In this document: in pieces, positions 11,590 to 22,924 of the stretch
How positions within the stretch are numbered: position 1 is the first letter of the stretch
Layout of the letters: each line of letters starts with the position of its first letter
Source: Mytilus californianus
Lineage: Eukaryota > Mollusca > Bivalvia > Mytilida > Mytilidae
Direction: 5' to 3'
Length of the DNA: 64,000 nt
Assembly (NCBI RefSeq): GCF_021869535.1
Contig: NW_026262712.1
Span: 103,296,140-103,360,139, forward strand
Program-made: the position numbers and the translations under genes
The notes under the pieces: model-generated
Database searches by the model: none
Told to the model about the DNA's origin: nothing
What the model saw: only the letters and a program-made list of their open reading frames with translations

Positions 11590-12720
11590 TATGAAGTTCT
11601 CAAGGTGTGCAGAGGTCTGTGAGTGGAGCTCCTAGGAATGTAAAGACCAATTGTGTTGGTGCCTACAGGCCAATGCGATCGAACATTACACTCTAATAGC
11701 TTTACGAAATTTCCTCATTCTAAGAAAATCGGCACCCACGAAAACAATCAACAGGCTATATATGGTATGTTTAGCAGGCTGGAGGTGAGGCAGGTGAGTG
11801 TGGGTTTATACGAATGACTATGGAGACACTCTGGCAGCCACAGGGTCCTCTGACAACCAGTTAGGGTAAGCAGAGGTAGGGATTGATCCACTCAGACTCT
11901 CCCATAGGGAAAAAATTCAGATGTCCAGGCCATTTGCAGTTGAAGCCTCTCCACCAAATGCCTTTGACATCCATTTTCACCTGGACCAGAGGTGGAGGCA
12001 ATGAGGGTAACTGGCAGGACGTACAGGAGTCACCAAACCCACCCAACTCCAAGATATCAGCGCATTTGGTTGGAGACCCAGGACCTGACTCGAAGCCAGA
12101 ATGGTGAGGAACCTACCAAAAGTCTCATCTTTGGTAACCGCCATCGTGATTCACCCTCACGAAAGTCAAGCAGTTAGACGACAGCACCGTTTGGCAGATT
12201 GGAATGTTGGATAGGTTGTCAGGAGTGACGGCTATATATAATCCAGATGGACCAACCTCTCCCGAGACAGATAAAAATCCTGAGATGGGACCATACCCTG
12301 TGCAGGGGAAGGCCTGAGGTTCCCTTTATGCTATAAGTAGAGGAGCACCTTAAGACCATCATAATGCAGATGGTCACCTAAAGAGCCTGACGGCAGTGAT
12401 GGAAAAGATAATTTTCCTAGCAGAGGATCCACCTCGACTGCTTTGGTGATGAAGGCAGTGGAGTGATTATTTTCCATGTCGTACTTCGGCGTTACGACTT
12501 CCTATTTTAGGCCTTCATGGGTGCCCAAATCTAGCCACAGGCAACCCAATATATAGCGAAGGTAGCGAGGGTGCTCCTTATTTTTATGCCAGGAGATAAT
12601 GTGAGGACATTGCTGCAATGCCCAGACCATGTACAAGGTTTAGAGGCAGTGTTTAGAGTATTTTGAGGACGTGAGCTTGCATTTAATGTAAATATGTTGG
12701 AATGTTCAAATTATTTTGAT
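11590..12720. other. GC-richer 1.1 kb segment, no readable gene
   Basis: Clearly less AT-rich than its surroundings, with no long frame. It sits between the decayed RT and a probable retroposon 3' end, so it may be the rest of that LINE or a second inserted repeat. Short frames in it (for example 11883-12107) resemble nothing I recognise and overlap frames on the other strand. Confidence 0.5.
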
Positions 12721-13002
12721 TGTTTGTTAGGGGCATCCCATTGAGTAAGTGAGGTGCATGTGGGACCGCTATAAAAAGGAGCTGGCTAACCACACGTTTC
12801 TATGGGTCCACTGAAATCAGGGGACCCCTGTGTACTTAAATCTAATGATTTTGGCCATATCTGTTTTATTTTGGTTTTCTATAAATTAAAACATAGAAGT
12901 GTGGTAGAAGCTTTCAGTTATTTGCAAGACCCAACAAGAAATTGCAGCAGCGATGCCATGATGCTCTCTCTTTCTTCCGGTAAATAAACAATACAGACAG
13001 AC
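12721..13002 (+). repeat. probable LINE 3' end with (ACAG)n-type tail
   Basis: The segment ends 'TTCCGGTAAATAAACAATAC' followed by AGACAGACG. This is an AATAAA-like signal with a short tandem tail, the usual form of a non-LTR 3' terminus. Its position 1.4 kb downstream of the decayed RT and its matching strand make it a candidate 3' end of the same element. Confidence 0.5.
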
Positions 13003-14155
13003 GTTCATATTAGCCAAAGAGAATATCCTGTGTAATACAATACACAGACCAAGATAGACGAGTAATCGTCTGTTAATTGTACTTGGGGCATAACTTATTA
13101 ACTTGAAAAGGCGTGTAGTGATAGCTGTTTAAACAAAAGGGGTCAATTTTTCTGCAATCAGGCTTTCTTCTGTGTCTTTGCCAAAAATGTATTGCATAAA
13201 ATGAGGGTTATCATGTAAATGCTGGATATTTTTAAAGATAAATTATTTACTCACCTCAACTTTTCATGACTAAGTTATGACAAGTACTTGATATTGAATG
13301 ATACTTTTATTGTGTTATTTGAATAACATTTATATTGATGCAGAAATAATACTCATGCGAATACTGTAATTGTTACTTATGTATAATTTTTGAAATAAAG
13401 AACTTATGTCAACTAAAAGTGATTACAAAAATTGTCAAAAATAAAATGGAACATGAAAGTTTTGTCTTTTGAACTTAAAGCAACCTTTGTCAGACTGATC
13501 ACTATGAAATCAAACAGCAAGTATAATTTTAGATATGTTAACTAATTGGCTATTTCATCAATTAAAACAACTTCTTTTGGAGGGAAAATGTTTTTCGATG
13601 TGCCCCACCTATGTTATGGAACTCACTGTCTGAAAACTTCAGATTGGAAACAAATTCTAATCAAATAAGAAAATTAATTTCAAGTTGGAATGGGAATTCC
13701 TGAAAATGTGATGTATGAGAAGTTAGCGACCGGTTCGTTATTCAATATTCAATATCCAGCCGGCTACTAGCTGTTGGTTCGAAATTCAAATTTTCTTAGT
13801 TGAAAGTAATTACACTTTGAACATTCGATAACACTAAAAGCATGATAGGCATAGTTAAAAGGAGTAAAAAGAGATGCAGGAAATCTTTTTGTGACCCCTT
13901 CAAGTTATCGTAAAACCCTAATAATAGATGATGCTCTAGGGGAATCCATCTCAACATAATATTTGAATATCAATGATGCGCTATGGGGAAAATTAAAACA
14001 AAAGTTTCAAGTGGTGAAGTTGAAACCATCGCTTTGAAATGTTTACGGACGCGATCACGAGTTGGTTGACCGTAATTGAATATTTGTTGCACAGATGACA
14101 ACGAATATGTTCCAAAAGTCGTTACCACAATCCCGTCCTCTTTTCCTAGAATGGG
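13003..14155. other. AT-rich stretch, nothing recognised apart from a minisatellite-like fragment
   Basis: No gene is supported. At about 13920-13990 there are two short copies of a 'GATGCNCTANGGGGAA' motif also seen in the 15366-15835 minisatellite. Confidence 0.6.
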
Positions 14156-14159
14156 ACCT

Positions 14160-14345
14160 ACCGACTTAGACTTATCAGCAGGTTTGTACTAACATGAGCA
14201 CCACGGCGGGTGCCTCATGCGGAACAAGATCCGTGTACTCTCCAGTTTTTAAAAGGGGTTCGTGTTGATCTGGTTAAGTTTTATGTGTTGTTCTTTGTGC
14301 TTTTTAATTTTTCTATGTCTATACCGTTTTTATACCGATAAAAGT
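14160..14345 (+). repeat. dispersed repeat, diverged copy 1
   Basis: Shares with 14535-14840 the order: 'AACANGATCNGNGTACNC'-type segment, a 'GGGGTTCGTGTTGATC' segment, then a T-rich run with TTTATGTGTTGTTCTTTGTG. This family is common in bivalve genomes. The copy is diverged and lacks the last third. Confidence 0.6.
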
Positions 14346-14534
14346 CTTGCCCTAAAATTTGTAATGCAAAACGTTTCAATTATAAAAAATCACATTCGGT
14401 CAAGTTTCAGGGTTAGAAAATGTACATGATTGATGGTTTACTAATTTGGTGATCTTAGGGTAAGATAAGTGTCAATTGCCAATCCGCTACTGTGGGATAC
14501 CTTATCACTTGATATAGCTGATCAACGTATTATA

Positions 14535-14840
14535 TAGTAGTAACACGACCGTGTCACATGTGGAACAGGATCTGCTAACCCTTCCGGAGCACCTGCGATC
14601 ATCCCTGGTTTTTGATGGGGTTCTTCATGATCAGTCTTTAGTTTTTTTTTATTATGTCTTTTGTGTACTGTTGTTTGTCGAGTTGGTTTTTTTCCGTTTT
14701 TGCAATGGCGTTGTCGGATTGTATTTGACTTATGAGTTTGAATGTCCCTTTGATATCTTTCGCTTCTCGTTTTTGTTTGTATATACTGATATCCAGGGAA
14801 ATGTCTGTAAAGAAGGATGCTTCAAAGAGAAATGACCATT
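14535..14840 (+). repeat. dispersed bivalve repeat, copy 2
   Basis: A better preserved copy with the 'GGAGCACCTGCGATCATCCC' block, a 'GATGGGGTTCTTCATGATCA' block, then 'GCAATGGCGTTGTCGGATTG' and 'TATGAGTTTGAATGTCCCTT'. I recognise this order as an abundant bivalve repeat. The 94-codon frame starting at 14551 is an accident of the repeat, not a protein I can support. Confidence 0.65.
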
Positions 14841-15261
14841 TACATAATGTATGAATAAAATGATACCAAATTGGAATCACTCAACATCTTGTCTATAATC
14901 TTTCTCAGTAGAATATATATATACATATGATAATGCTCAAGGGATGCCTGAAGTTTCCTTCAGACATTATCTCTTAATCATAAAGAAGCTTCTGGCAAAG
15001 GTTCAGAAAATTCTACATGAATGAAAGTTTGACAAAGTAATTCATGTGTAACAAACTTTGACCCCAGATTGTATCTACATGTTAACTGTAATCAAAACTA
15101 AGTCCATTTATCAAAGAATTACGGAAAAATGAAACTAACATTTTCAAAATTTTGCTCTGGATACTATATTTTGTTCATAAACAAGCTTCTACCTACATTT
15201 CATTATATTCCATTAGGGTTTGACAAAATTTTTAATGTTCGAAAAAAACTTTAACCATAGA

Positions 15262-15365
15262 CTGAACTGAAATGTTTACGCCGCCGACGCCGACGCCGAT
15301 GACGGTATCTAGGATTGCTATGTCTCGCTTTCGCGACATAAATGTCGCCGGCTCGACAATGATGC
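15262..15365 (+). repeat. GC-rich dispersed repeat ('gene-poor' MITE-like)
   Basis: A GC island in AT-rich sequence: 'GCCGCCGACGCCGACGCCGA', then 'CTATGTCTCGCTTTCGCGAC' and 'ATGTCGCCGGCTCGACAA'. The second part contains the self-complementary arms GTCGCGAAAGCGAGAC. This combination is frequent in mollusc genomes. Non-coding. Confidence 0.55.
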
Positions 15366-15835
15366 TCGGGGGAAATATCTTTACCTACTCTATATATATG
15401 TTATTGATGCCCTACGGGAATCTCTCTTAACATAATATCTGTATATAATGATGCCCTATGAAAATATCTTTACTTAATCTTTATAATAATGATGTTCAAG
15501 GGATATGTCTATAGGGAAATCATACAATGCATAATGCACCAAGGGGAATCCCTTATCATATCTATGAAATATGATGCCCAATGGGGACTTTCACTAAAAG
15601 TATTGCCTGTATAAAAGTAATGGCGAAGAGGAATATCTCTTTACATAATGTCTATTTATAATGATGTCCAAGGGAATCTATCCTTTTCTAATGATGCCCT
15701 AAGTAAATATGTCTTAACAAAATGTTTGTTTAAAATGATGCCAAAGGGGGTTATCTCAACACAATGTCTGTTTATAATGATGGCCAAGAGAAATCTTTCT
15801 TTTTCTAATTGCAATAAGGGATCTGCTTAAAGACA
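15366..15835 (+). repeat. ~50 bp minisatellite
   Basis: About nine degenerate units of the type 'AATGATGCCCTANGGGAATA' followed by 'TCTCTTAACATAATATCTGT'. Unit length varies around 50-55 bp. Confidence 0.8.
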
Positions 15836-15943
15836 TCGAAGGAGGGATCAGTTTTATAGAATCTGGGATGTTTCGCACAGTATTGTACCACTTAGCGTTA
15901 CACGACGTTCCCAATAAAAAGAGTATTTGACGTTGTTTCAAAG

Positions 15944-16312
15944 ATGATGATGATGATGGATGGCCGCTTAACGTTCAACGGCAACTTAATGTGCATATTC
16001 AGGACGAGAACATGTTAATGTAATATGAATATTTACCCTGCTTTGTACTAGACCGACACGCTTAACCGGATTTTTAACGTGCTAGTTCACAAGGTAACAG
16101 CCCGCAGTCAGACATGTCACCTTACCCGGAAACATAATTCTGACTCCGAGCCGACCAGTCTTTGTTCTTACTATTCCTTAATGCCGCGTGCTTAGCGGAG
16201 AAGCAGCAAATTACTATGTTAAAGTCTTTGGTTTGAGCCGGCCGGGGTTCCAACCCACGATCTCCCGCACTCGAGGCGAATACGCAACCACGAGACCATC
16301 GATACGGTTTTG
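15944..16312 (-). repeat. tRNA-derived SINE, near full length
   Basis: Read on the minus strand, the element starts at about 16312 with a tRNA-like head. There is an A-box-like TGGTCTCGTGG, and about 33 bases later a B-box-like GGTTGGAACCC that is mutated from GGTTCGANTCC. A ~280 bp unrelated body follows, ending at a (GAT/ATC)n tail at 15944-15957. The head is GC-rich. A second head with a better B box (GTTCGAACC) is at 22033-22110, and a tail-end fragment lies at 18085-18125. This is a pol III retroposon and not a functional tRNA gene: the acceptor stem does not close. Confidence 0.75.
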
Positions 16313-16314
16313 GA

Positions 16315-18084
16315 AAATTGAATTTCCTACCATGGAAGATTAACCCCCTACATACCTCTGATTTTCAAATGGTCATAGCTATTCCAGCTATTTTATGTAG
16401 TTATAATGCATTAATAAGTACTTGGTAGGAATAAAACATGTAAGAAAATTCAAATCTTTTTTTACTAAGCCATGACAAATTGAACCGCCCCCCCCCCACC
16501 CCCCCCCCCCCCCCCCCCCCTTTAAGACCTCAGATTTTCAAATTATGATAGCTATTCCAGCTTTGCTATTTAGTAATAATGCTTTGATAAGTACAAAGTA
16601 AAAATAAATCATGTTAACAAATGATTTTAACATTTTTTCTCAATCCATGAAAAATTGAACCCCCTATAGACCTCAGATTTTTAAATTGGCATAGCTATCC
16701 CAGATAAGTTATGTAGTACTAATGCATTTATAAGTACTTGGTAGGACTAAAACATGTTAGGAAATATTTTCAAACATTTTAAATCAGCCATGGAAAATTT
16801 AACCACCTACCATTGAAAACTGAACCCACATATAGACCTCAGATTTTTAAATTGTCATAGCTGTTCCAGCTATGCTATATAGTTATAATGAATAAATGGG
16901 TAGTTGGTAGGAATAAAACATATGAGAAAAGATTTTTTAAAGATTTTTTCTCAGCCATGGAAAAGTTAAACCCCCCCCCCTCCCCCCTAAATAAACCTCA
17001 CATTTTCAAAATCGTGACGGCTATTCCATCTTTGTTATATAGTAATAATGCATTAATAAGTACTAAGTGGAATAAAACATGTTAACAAATATTTTTAACA
17101 TTTTTTTAATCAATCGATGGAAAATTGAACCCCCAGTAGACTTCAGATTTTTAAATTGTCATAGCTATTCCAGCTAAGTTATATAGTAATAATGCATTAA
17201 TAAGTATTTGGTAGGAATACAACATGTTAGGAAATATTTGTTTTTAAATTTTACACAGCAATGGAAAATTGAACCCCCTTCCATGGAAATCTGAATCCCC
17301 TCTATAGACCTCAGATTTTCAATTGTCATAGCTATTCCAGCTGTATTATGTAGTTATAATGCTTTAATAAGTACTAGTTAGGAATAAAACATCTTAGAAA
17401 ATATTTTTAAAGATTATTTTCTCAGCCATTGACAACTGAACCCCTCCTATAGACCTCAGATTTTCAAATTGTCATAGGTATTCCAGATATTTATGTAGTT
17501 ATAATACATTAATAAGTACTTGTAGGAATAAAACATGATATAAAATATTTAAAAAAATGGTTACTTAAATATGAAAAATTGAACCCCCTACCAATGAAAA
17601 ATGAACTCCCTCAATAGACCTTAGATATTCAAATTGTCATAGCTATACCATATTTGTTATATAGTAATAATGCATTGATTAGTATTTGGTAGGAATAAAA
17701 CATGTAAGAAAATATTTTTAAAATTGTTTTCTGAGCCATGGAAAATTAAACCCCCTACCAAGGAAAATTGAACTCCCTCTATAGACGGCAGATTTTTAAA
17801 TTGTCATAGCTATTTCATGTATATTATGTAGTTATAATGCATAAATAAGAACTTGGTAGGAATAAAACACTTAAGAAAATATTAAAAAAAAAGTTACTCA
17901 GCCACGGAATATTCAACCCCCTACTATGGAAAACTGAACCTCCCGTATAGACCTCAGATTTTCAAATTGTCATAGCTATTCCAGCTTTGTTATATAGTAA
18001 TAATGCATTATTAAGTACTTGGTAGGAATACAACATGTCAGAAAATATTTTTCACATTTTTTACTCTGCCATGGAAAATTGATG
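16315..18084 (+). repeat. ~165 bp satellite array, forward segment 1
   Basis: About eleven units. Landmarks in each: 'CCATGGAAAATTGAACCCCC', 'AGACCTCAGATTTTCAAATT', 'GTCATAGCTATTCCAGCTAT', 'ATAGTAATAATGCATTAATA' and 'TACTTGGTAGGAATAAAACA'. The CCATGGAAAA block is often doubled. Spacing between successive landmarks is about 145-175 bp. No coding content. Confidence 0.93.
16485..16520. repeat. poly-C tract in satellite
   Basis: An almost pure run of C (one A) at the position where other units have only GAACCCCC. Similar expansions at the same place in the unit occur at about 16971-16986, 19981-20000, 20656-20670, 20818-20850 and 21952-21977. Confidence 0.95.
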
Positions 18085-18125
18085 TTGATGATGGATGGCT
18101 GCCTAACGTCCAGCGGCAATCTGAA
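18085..18125 (-). repeat. SINE tail fragment at satellite inversion point
   Basis: About 40 bp matching the tail end of the SINE at 15944, including 'GATGATGGATGGC' and 'CTAACGTCCAGCGGCAAT'. It lies exactly between a forward and an inverted segment of the satellite. Confidence 0.7.
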
Positions 18126-18700
18126 AATAATTATGAGGTCTATAGGGGGTTCAGTTTTCCATGGACGGGGTTCAATATTCCATGTCTGAGTAAAAATGTT
18201 TGAAATTATTTCCTTACATGTTTTATTCCTACCAAGTACTTATTATTGTATTACAACTACATAACATAGCTGGAATAGCTATGACAATTTTAAAGTATGA
18301 GGTATATTATTGGGGGTCAGTTTTCTATGGTAGGATGTTCAATTTTCCATGGCTGAGTAAAAAAGTTTGAAATTATTTCCTAACATGTTTTATTTCTGCA
18401 AAGTAGTTATTAGTGCATTATACATACATAACATAGCTGGAATTGCTATGACAATTTGAAAATCTTAGGTATATAGGGGGGTTCAGTTTTCCATGGTAAG
18501 GGACTCAATTTTCCATGGCTGAGTAAAAATGTTTAAAAATATTTTCTAACATGTTTTATTCCTACCAAGTACTTATTAACGCATTATACCTACATAACAT
18601 AGCTTGAATTTGTATGACAATTTGAAAATCTGAGGTCTATTATGGGGGTCAGTTTTCTATGGTAAGATGTTTAATTTTCCTGAGTAGAACATTTTAAAAT
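18126..18700 (-). repeat. ~165 bp satellite, inverted segment
   Basis: Four or so units in opposite orientation. Here the landmarks read as reverse complements, such as 'GGGGGTTCAGTTTTCCATGG' and 'TGTTTTATTCCTACCAAGTA'. The forward orientation resumes at about 18705. Confidence 0.92.
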
Positions 18701-19078
18701 ATTGTCTATGTTATATAGTAATAATGCATTAATAAGTACTTGGTAGGAATAAAGCATGTTAGAAATTATTTAGAAAATTTTTACTCAGATATTGGAAATT
18801 GAACATCTTAGACCTATAGACCTCAGATTTTTAAATTTAATATTACATAGCTATTCAAGCTATGTTATATAGTAATAATGCATTGATAAATGTTTGGTAT
18901 GAATAAAACATCTAAGATATGATGTTGAACATTTTTTACTCAGCCATGAAAATTGAACCAGTACCATGGAAAATTGAACCCCACCCTATAGAATCTCAGA
19001 TCTTCAAATTCTCAGAGCTATTCCAGCTATGTTATATAGTTATAATGTATTAATAAGTACTTGGTAGTAATAAAACAT
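18701..19078 (+). repeat. ~165 bp satellite, forward segment 2
   Basis: Two further units, ending at 'GTAGTAATAAAACAT', where the LINE 3' end at 19079 interrupts the unit. Confidence 0.9.
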
Positions 19079-19705
19079 AGACATAGACATATTTTATTAT
19101 TTCCAATCATGGTGCCCGAAATAGAGCAGTTCAATCATACATAACTAAATAAACAGATTTATAAAAAAACTAGAAAAGTGATTTTTTTATAATTGATAAT
19201 TTTAACAGAAAGAAGCAGAAAAAACCAACATAATTTCATTTGTGTAACTACAATAACAGTACAATATATATAATTGTCAAGTTTCTGGGCATCTCTACCT
19301 GTGGAAGGGGAGACAACTCCTACTCCAAAGTAGCATTAGCTACAAATTTAAAACAATACATTAAACTAGTTATGCACATTATTTTATAATATTTCCCCTC
19401 TTTTTTTTCAAATAAAGTTTGCAACATACAACCTAATTTTAATATAATATTTGTATCTTCATAACTGAAAAATGTAATTGATTTATTATCAGAGGACAAA
19501 TGAGAAAGTGTTTACAATTTTTGCTGATAAAAAAATTAAATAGTCATTTCTCACATTATGGAGACAAGGACAATCAAATAAGAAGTAAACCTCATCTTCT
19601 ACTTTATTATGGCAAAGATCACATATTTTATCTTTAATATATATCCACATTCTTATATCTTCCCTTTTCAATAGCATGAAGTAAATTAATTTTAATTTTT
19701 TTCTA
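19079..19705 (-). mobile_element. 5'-truncated LINE inserted into satellite
   Basis: A ~630 bp insertion breaks one satellite unit: before it the unit stops in 'AATAAAACAT', after it the unit resumes near 'CTACTCACCCATGG'. On the minus strand the insert ends with an AATAAAATATG signal and a short (TCTATG)n tail, the form of a LINE 3' end. It carries only the last part of ORF2 and a ~400 bp 3' UTR, so it is a 5'-truncated copy of the kind produced by target-primed reverse transcription. Confidence 0.8.
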
Positions 19706-19710
19706 CTCAC
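19489..19710 (-). pseudogene. LINE ORF2 C-terminal zinc-finger fragment
   Basis: The 73-residue frame ends in a typical LINE ORF2 C-terminus: 'ICDLCHNKVEDEVYFLFDC' then PCLHNVRNDYL. This is the CxxC...EDExxxxxxC arrangement found after the RT domain in CR1/L2-like LINEs, where it probably binds nucleic acid. The first ~10 residues, including the Met, are translated from satellite or junction sequence and are not original. No upstream RT is present, so the fragment has no function on its own. The remaining 3' UTR runs to 19079. Confidence 0.75.
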
Positions 19711-22020
19711 CCATGGAAAATTGAACTCTTACTATGGAAAACTGAACCCCATCCCTAATAGGCCTCAGATTTTCAAATTGTCATAGCTATTCCAACTTTG
19801 TTATATAGTTATATTGTAATAATGTATTAATAAGTACACAATAGGAATAAACCATGAAAGAAAATATTTGTAAAACTTTTTACTCATGCAAAATTGAACC
19901 CCCTATCATGGAAAATTAAGAAATGTTTTTTTTTTCTTTTTCTCAGCCATGGAAAATTTAATCCCCTACCATTTAAACCGACCCCCCCCCCCCCCCCCCC
20001 TTTTCCCCTTTAATAGACCTAAGAACATCAATATGTCATATAGTAATAATGCATCAATAAGTATTTGGTAAGAATAGACCATGATAAAAACATTTTGAAA
20101 CATTTTTACTCAGCCATGGAAAATTAAACCCCCTACCATGGAAAACTGAATCCTCTCCTATAAACCTCAGATTTTCAAAATACATAGATAATTCCAGCTT
20201 TGTTATATTGTAATTGTGCATTAATAAGTACTAGGAAGGAATAAAACATGTTAGAAAGTATTTTTTAAAGATTTTACTCAGCCATGGAAAATTGAACCCC
20301 TACCATGGAAAACTGAACCCCTTCTCTATAGACCTCATATTTTCAAATTGTCATAGCTAACTATTCCAGCTATGTTATATAGTAATACTGCATTGAAAAG
20401 TACTTGGTGGGAATAAAACATATCAGAAAATATTTTTAAACGTTTTTACTATGCCATGGAATTCAACCCCCTGCCATGGTAATCTGAACCCCCCTATTGA
20501 TCTCAGAATTTCCATTTTGCATAGCTATTCCAGCTATAATATATAGTTATAACGTATTAATAAGTATTTGGAATGAATAAACATGGTAAGGAAATGTTTT
20601 ATTTTTTTTTACTCAGCCATGGACAATTGAACACCTTTCCACGAAAAACTTAACCCCCCCCCCCCCCCCCTCCCTATGGACTTCAGATTTTCAAATTGTC
20701 ATAGCTATTCCAGCTATGTTATAAAGAAATAATGCATCAAAAAGTGTTTGAAATGATTTTGTAAACAATTTTACTTAGCCCTGTAAAATTGAATCCCCTA
20801 CCATGGAAAACTGAACCCCCACCACCCCCCCCCCCCCCACCCCCACCCCCCTTCCGTATAGACCTCAGATTTTCAAATTGTCATAGCTATTCCAGCTATG
20901 TTATATAGAAATAATACATTAATAAGTACTTGGTAGTAATAAATTGTGATATAAAAGATTTTTAAACATTTTACTCAGCTATGGAAAATTAAACCACCTA
21001 CCATGGAAAACTTAACCCCCTCCTATAAACCTCAGATTTCCAAATTGTCATGGCTATTTCAGCTATGCTATATAGTAATAATGCATTCATAAGTGTTTGG
21101 TATGAATACACATCTTAGAAATGATGTTGAAACATTTTTTTTTCTTAGCCATGGAAATTGAGTCCCCTACCATGGAAAACTAAATCCCTCCTATAGACCT
21201 CAGATTTTAAAATTTTCATAGCTATTTCAGCTATGTTATATTGTAATAATGCATTTATAAGTGTTTGGTATGAATACACGTCTTAGAAATGGTGTTGAAA
21301 CATTATTACTCAGCCATGGAAAATTGAACCTCCTCCTATAGACCTCAGATTTTCTAATTGTCATGGCTATTACAGCTATGCTGTATAGTAATAATGCATT
21401 CATAAGTGTTTGGTATGAAAATACATCTTAGAAATGATGTTGAAACATTTATTTCTTAGCCATGGAGATTGAATCCCCTACCATGGAAAACTGAACCCTC
21501 TTCTATAGACCTCAGATTTTAAAATTTTCATAGCTATTTCAGCTTATGTTATATAGTAATAATGCATTTATAAGTGTTTGGTATGAATACACGTCTTAGA
21601 AATGATGTTGAAACATTATTACTCAGCCATGGAAAATTGAACCTCCTCCTATAGACCTCAGATTTTCTAATTGTCATGGCTATTACAGCTATGCTGTATA
21701 GTAATAATGCATTCATAAGTGTTTGGTATGAAAATACATCTTAGAAATGATGTTGAAACATTTATTTCTTAGCCATGGAGATTGAATCCCCTACCATGGA
21801 AAACTGAACCCTCTTCTATAGACCTCAGATTTTAAAATTTTCATAGCTATTTCAGCTTATGTTATATAGTAATAATGCATTCATATGTGTTTGTAATGAA
21901 TACACATCTTAGAAATGATGTTGAAACATTTTTACTTAGCCAGAAAATTAAACCCCCCCCCCCCCCCCCCCCCCCCCAAATATCAGATTTTCAATTTATA
22001 ACAGCATTTTTCATGGGGTT
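19706..22020 (+). repeat. ~165 bp satellite array, forward segment 3
   Basis: About fourteen further units. Within it, 21100-21870 holds a local sub-array of similar units with 'GAAATGATGTTGAAACATT' and 'GTGTTTGGTATGAATACA'. Two blocks of ~320 bp (about 21150-21470 and 21470-21790) are nearly identical, so the latest amplification used two-unit steps. Confidence 0.92.
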
Positions 22021-22032
22021 CAATTTTCCATA

Positions 22033-22110
22033 TGACACCGGACGTGGTTCGAACTCACGACCTCCCGCACTCGAGACGAACACGCTACCACGACACCACC
22101 GAGGCGGTAT
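22033..22110 (-). repeat. SINE head fragment at array end
   Basis: On the minus strand this is the tRNA-like head of the SINE found complete at 15944-16312, with A-box-like TGGTGTCGTGG and B-box-like AGTTCGAACCA. It marks the right edge of the satellite array. Confidence 0.75.
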
Positions 22111-22485
22111 TTGTTTCAAAGAACGTTTCAAGTTTATAAGCTTTTTACTTAGTTGAAAATACCACTTAAAGAGAGCGTAGAAGTTACATTTTTCTAATAA
22201 GTATTAATTTTGCAGAGATTTTCTAAGTGGCTTTATCACATTTTTTCATTTTTTTTTTCATCAGGGGTTGGCTTTAATAAATGCAAACAATGATATCCAA
22301 ATTTCCAAAGAATGAAAAAAAAAATCAAATCAAATCAAATATTGAATCATTCATTCTATATTGATCACTTTATTTCTAGAATTTCAAACCCAGATCAAAT
22401 AAACACAAGAAAATTCACAATATGCCGGATCAATATCTTTTTGAAATTATAAAACAGCAAGCCAATTTTGAAAATGCTTTTAATT
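22111..22485. other. AT-rich stretch, nothing recognised
   Basis: No gene. A short (AAATC)n-type run lies near 22320-22340. Confidence 0.6.
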
Positions 22486-22894
22486 AGGTCTTTGCACTTT
22501 TCTGTGGAAAGACCTATTGATTTTGTTCTGATTATTATTATAATTTTTTTTTTCTTCCGCCACTTTTATTTCTTGCGTGTAAATTTTGTTTCGAATGATA
22601 TTTCTTAGATGTTTGGTATATGATATTGCAGTTTATGCGCCTTTGAAAATGATCCTTTTTAACCGAATATTGAAAATTCTTTTATTTGTAAGAGTTATCT
22701 CCCCAAACACTGTTTTTCTTTCGACCTTGTGGTTGCATATCCGTAACCGTAAAAGAAATCGACAAATTTATTTTACCAAATTGCTCGTTATATCCTCAGG
22801 ATGTTTTGTCCATTTTTGACCGAAGCGATACGAAGACTCCATATGACAGTTATTTTTCTTTCTGTATTTGACACAAGTGATATATATTAATTTG

Positions 22895-22924
22895 AGGTCA
22901 AGGTCAAAGGTCAAGGTCAAGGTC
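22895..22924 (+). promoter_or_regulatory. tandem AAGGTCA half-sites
   Basis: Five AGGTC(A) hexamers in direct repeat. TCAAGGTCA is the consensus monomer site of FTZ-F1/ERR-type nuclear receptors. It may equally be a simple hexamer repeat; binding is untested. Confidence 0.3.

Noticed and set aside
16240..16312. tRNA gene on the minus strand
   Set aside because: A- and B-box-like motifs are present, but the acceptor and other stems do not close, the B box is mutated, and the sequence continues into a SINE body and GAT tail.
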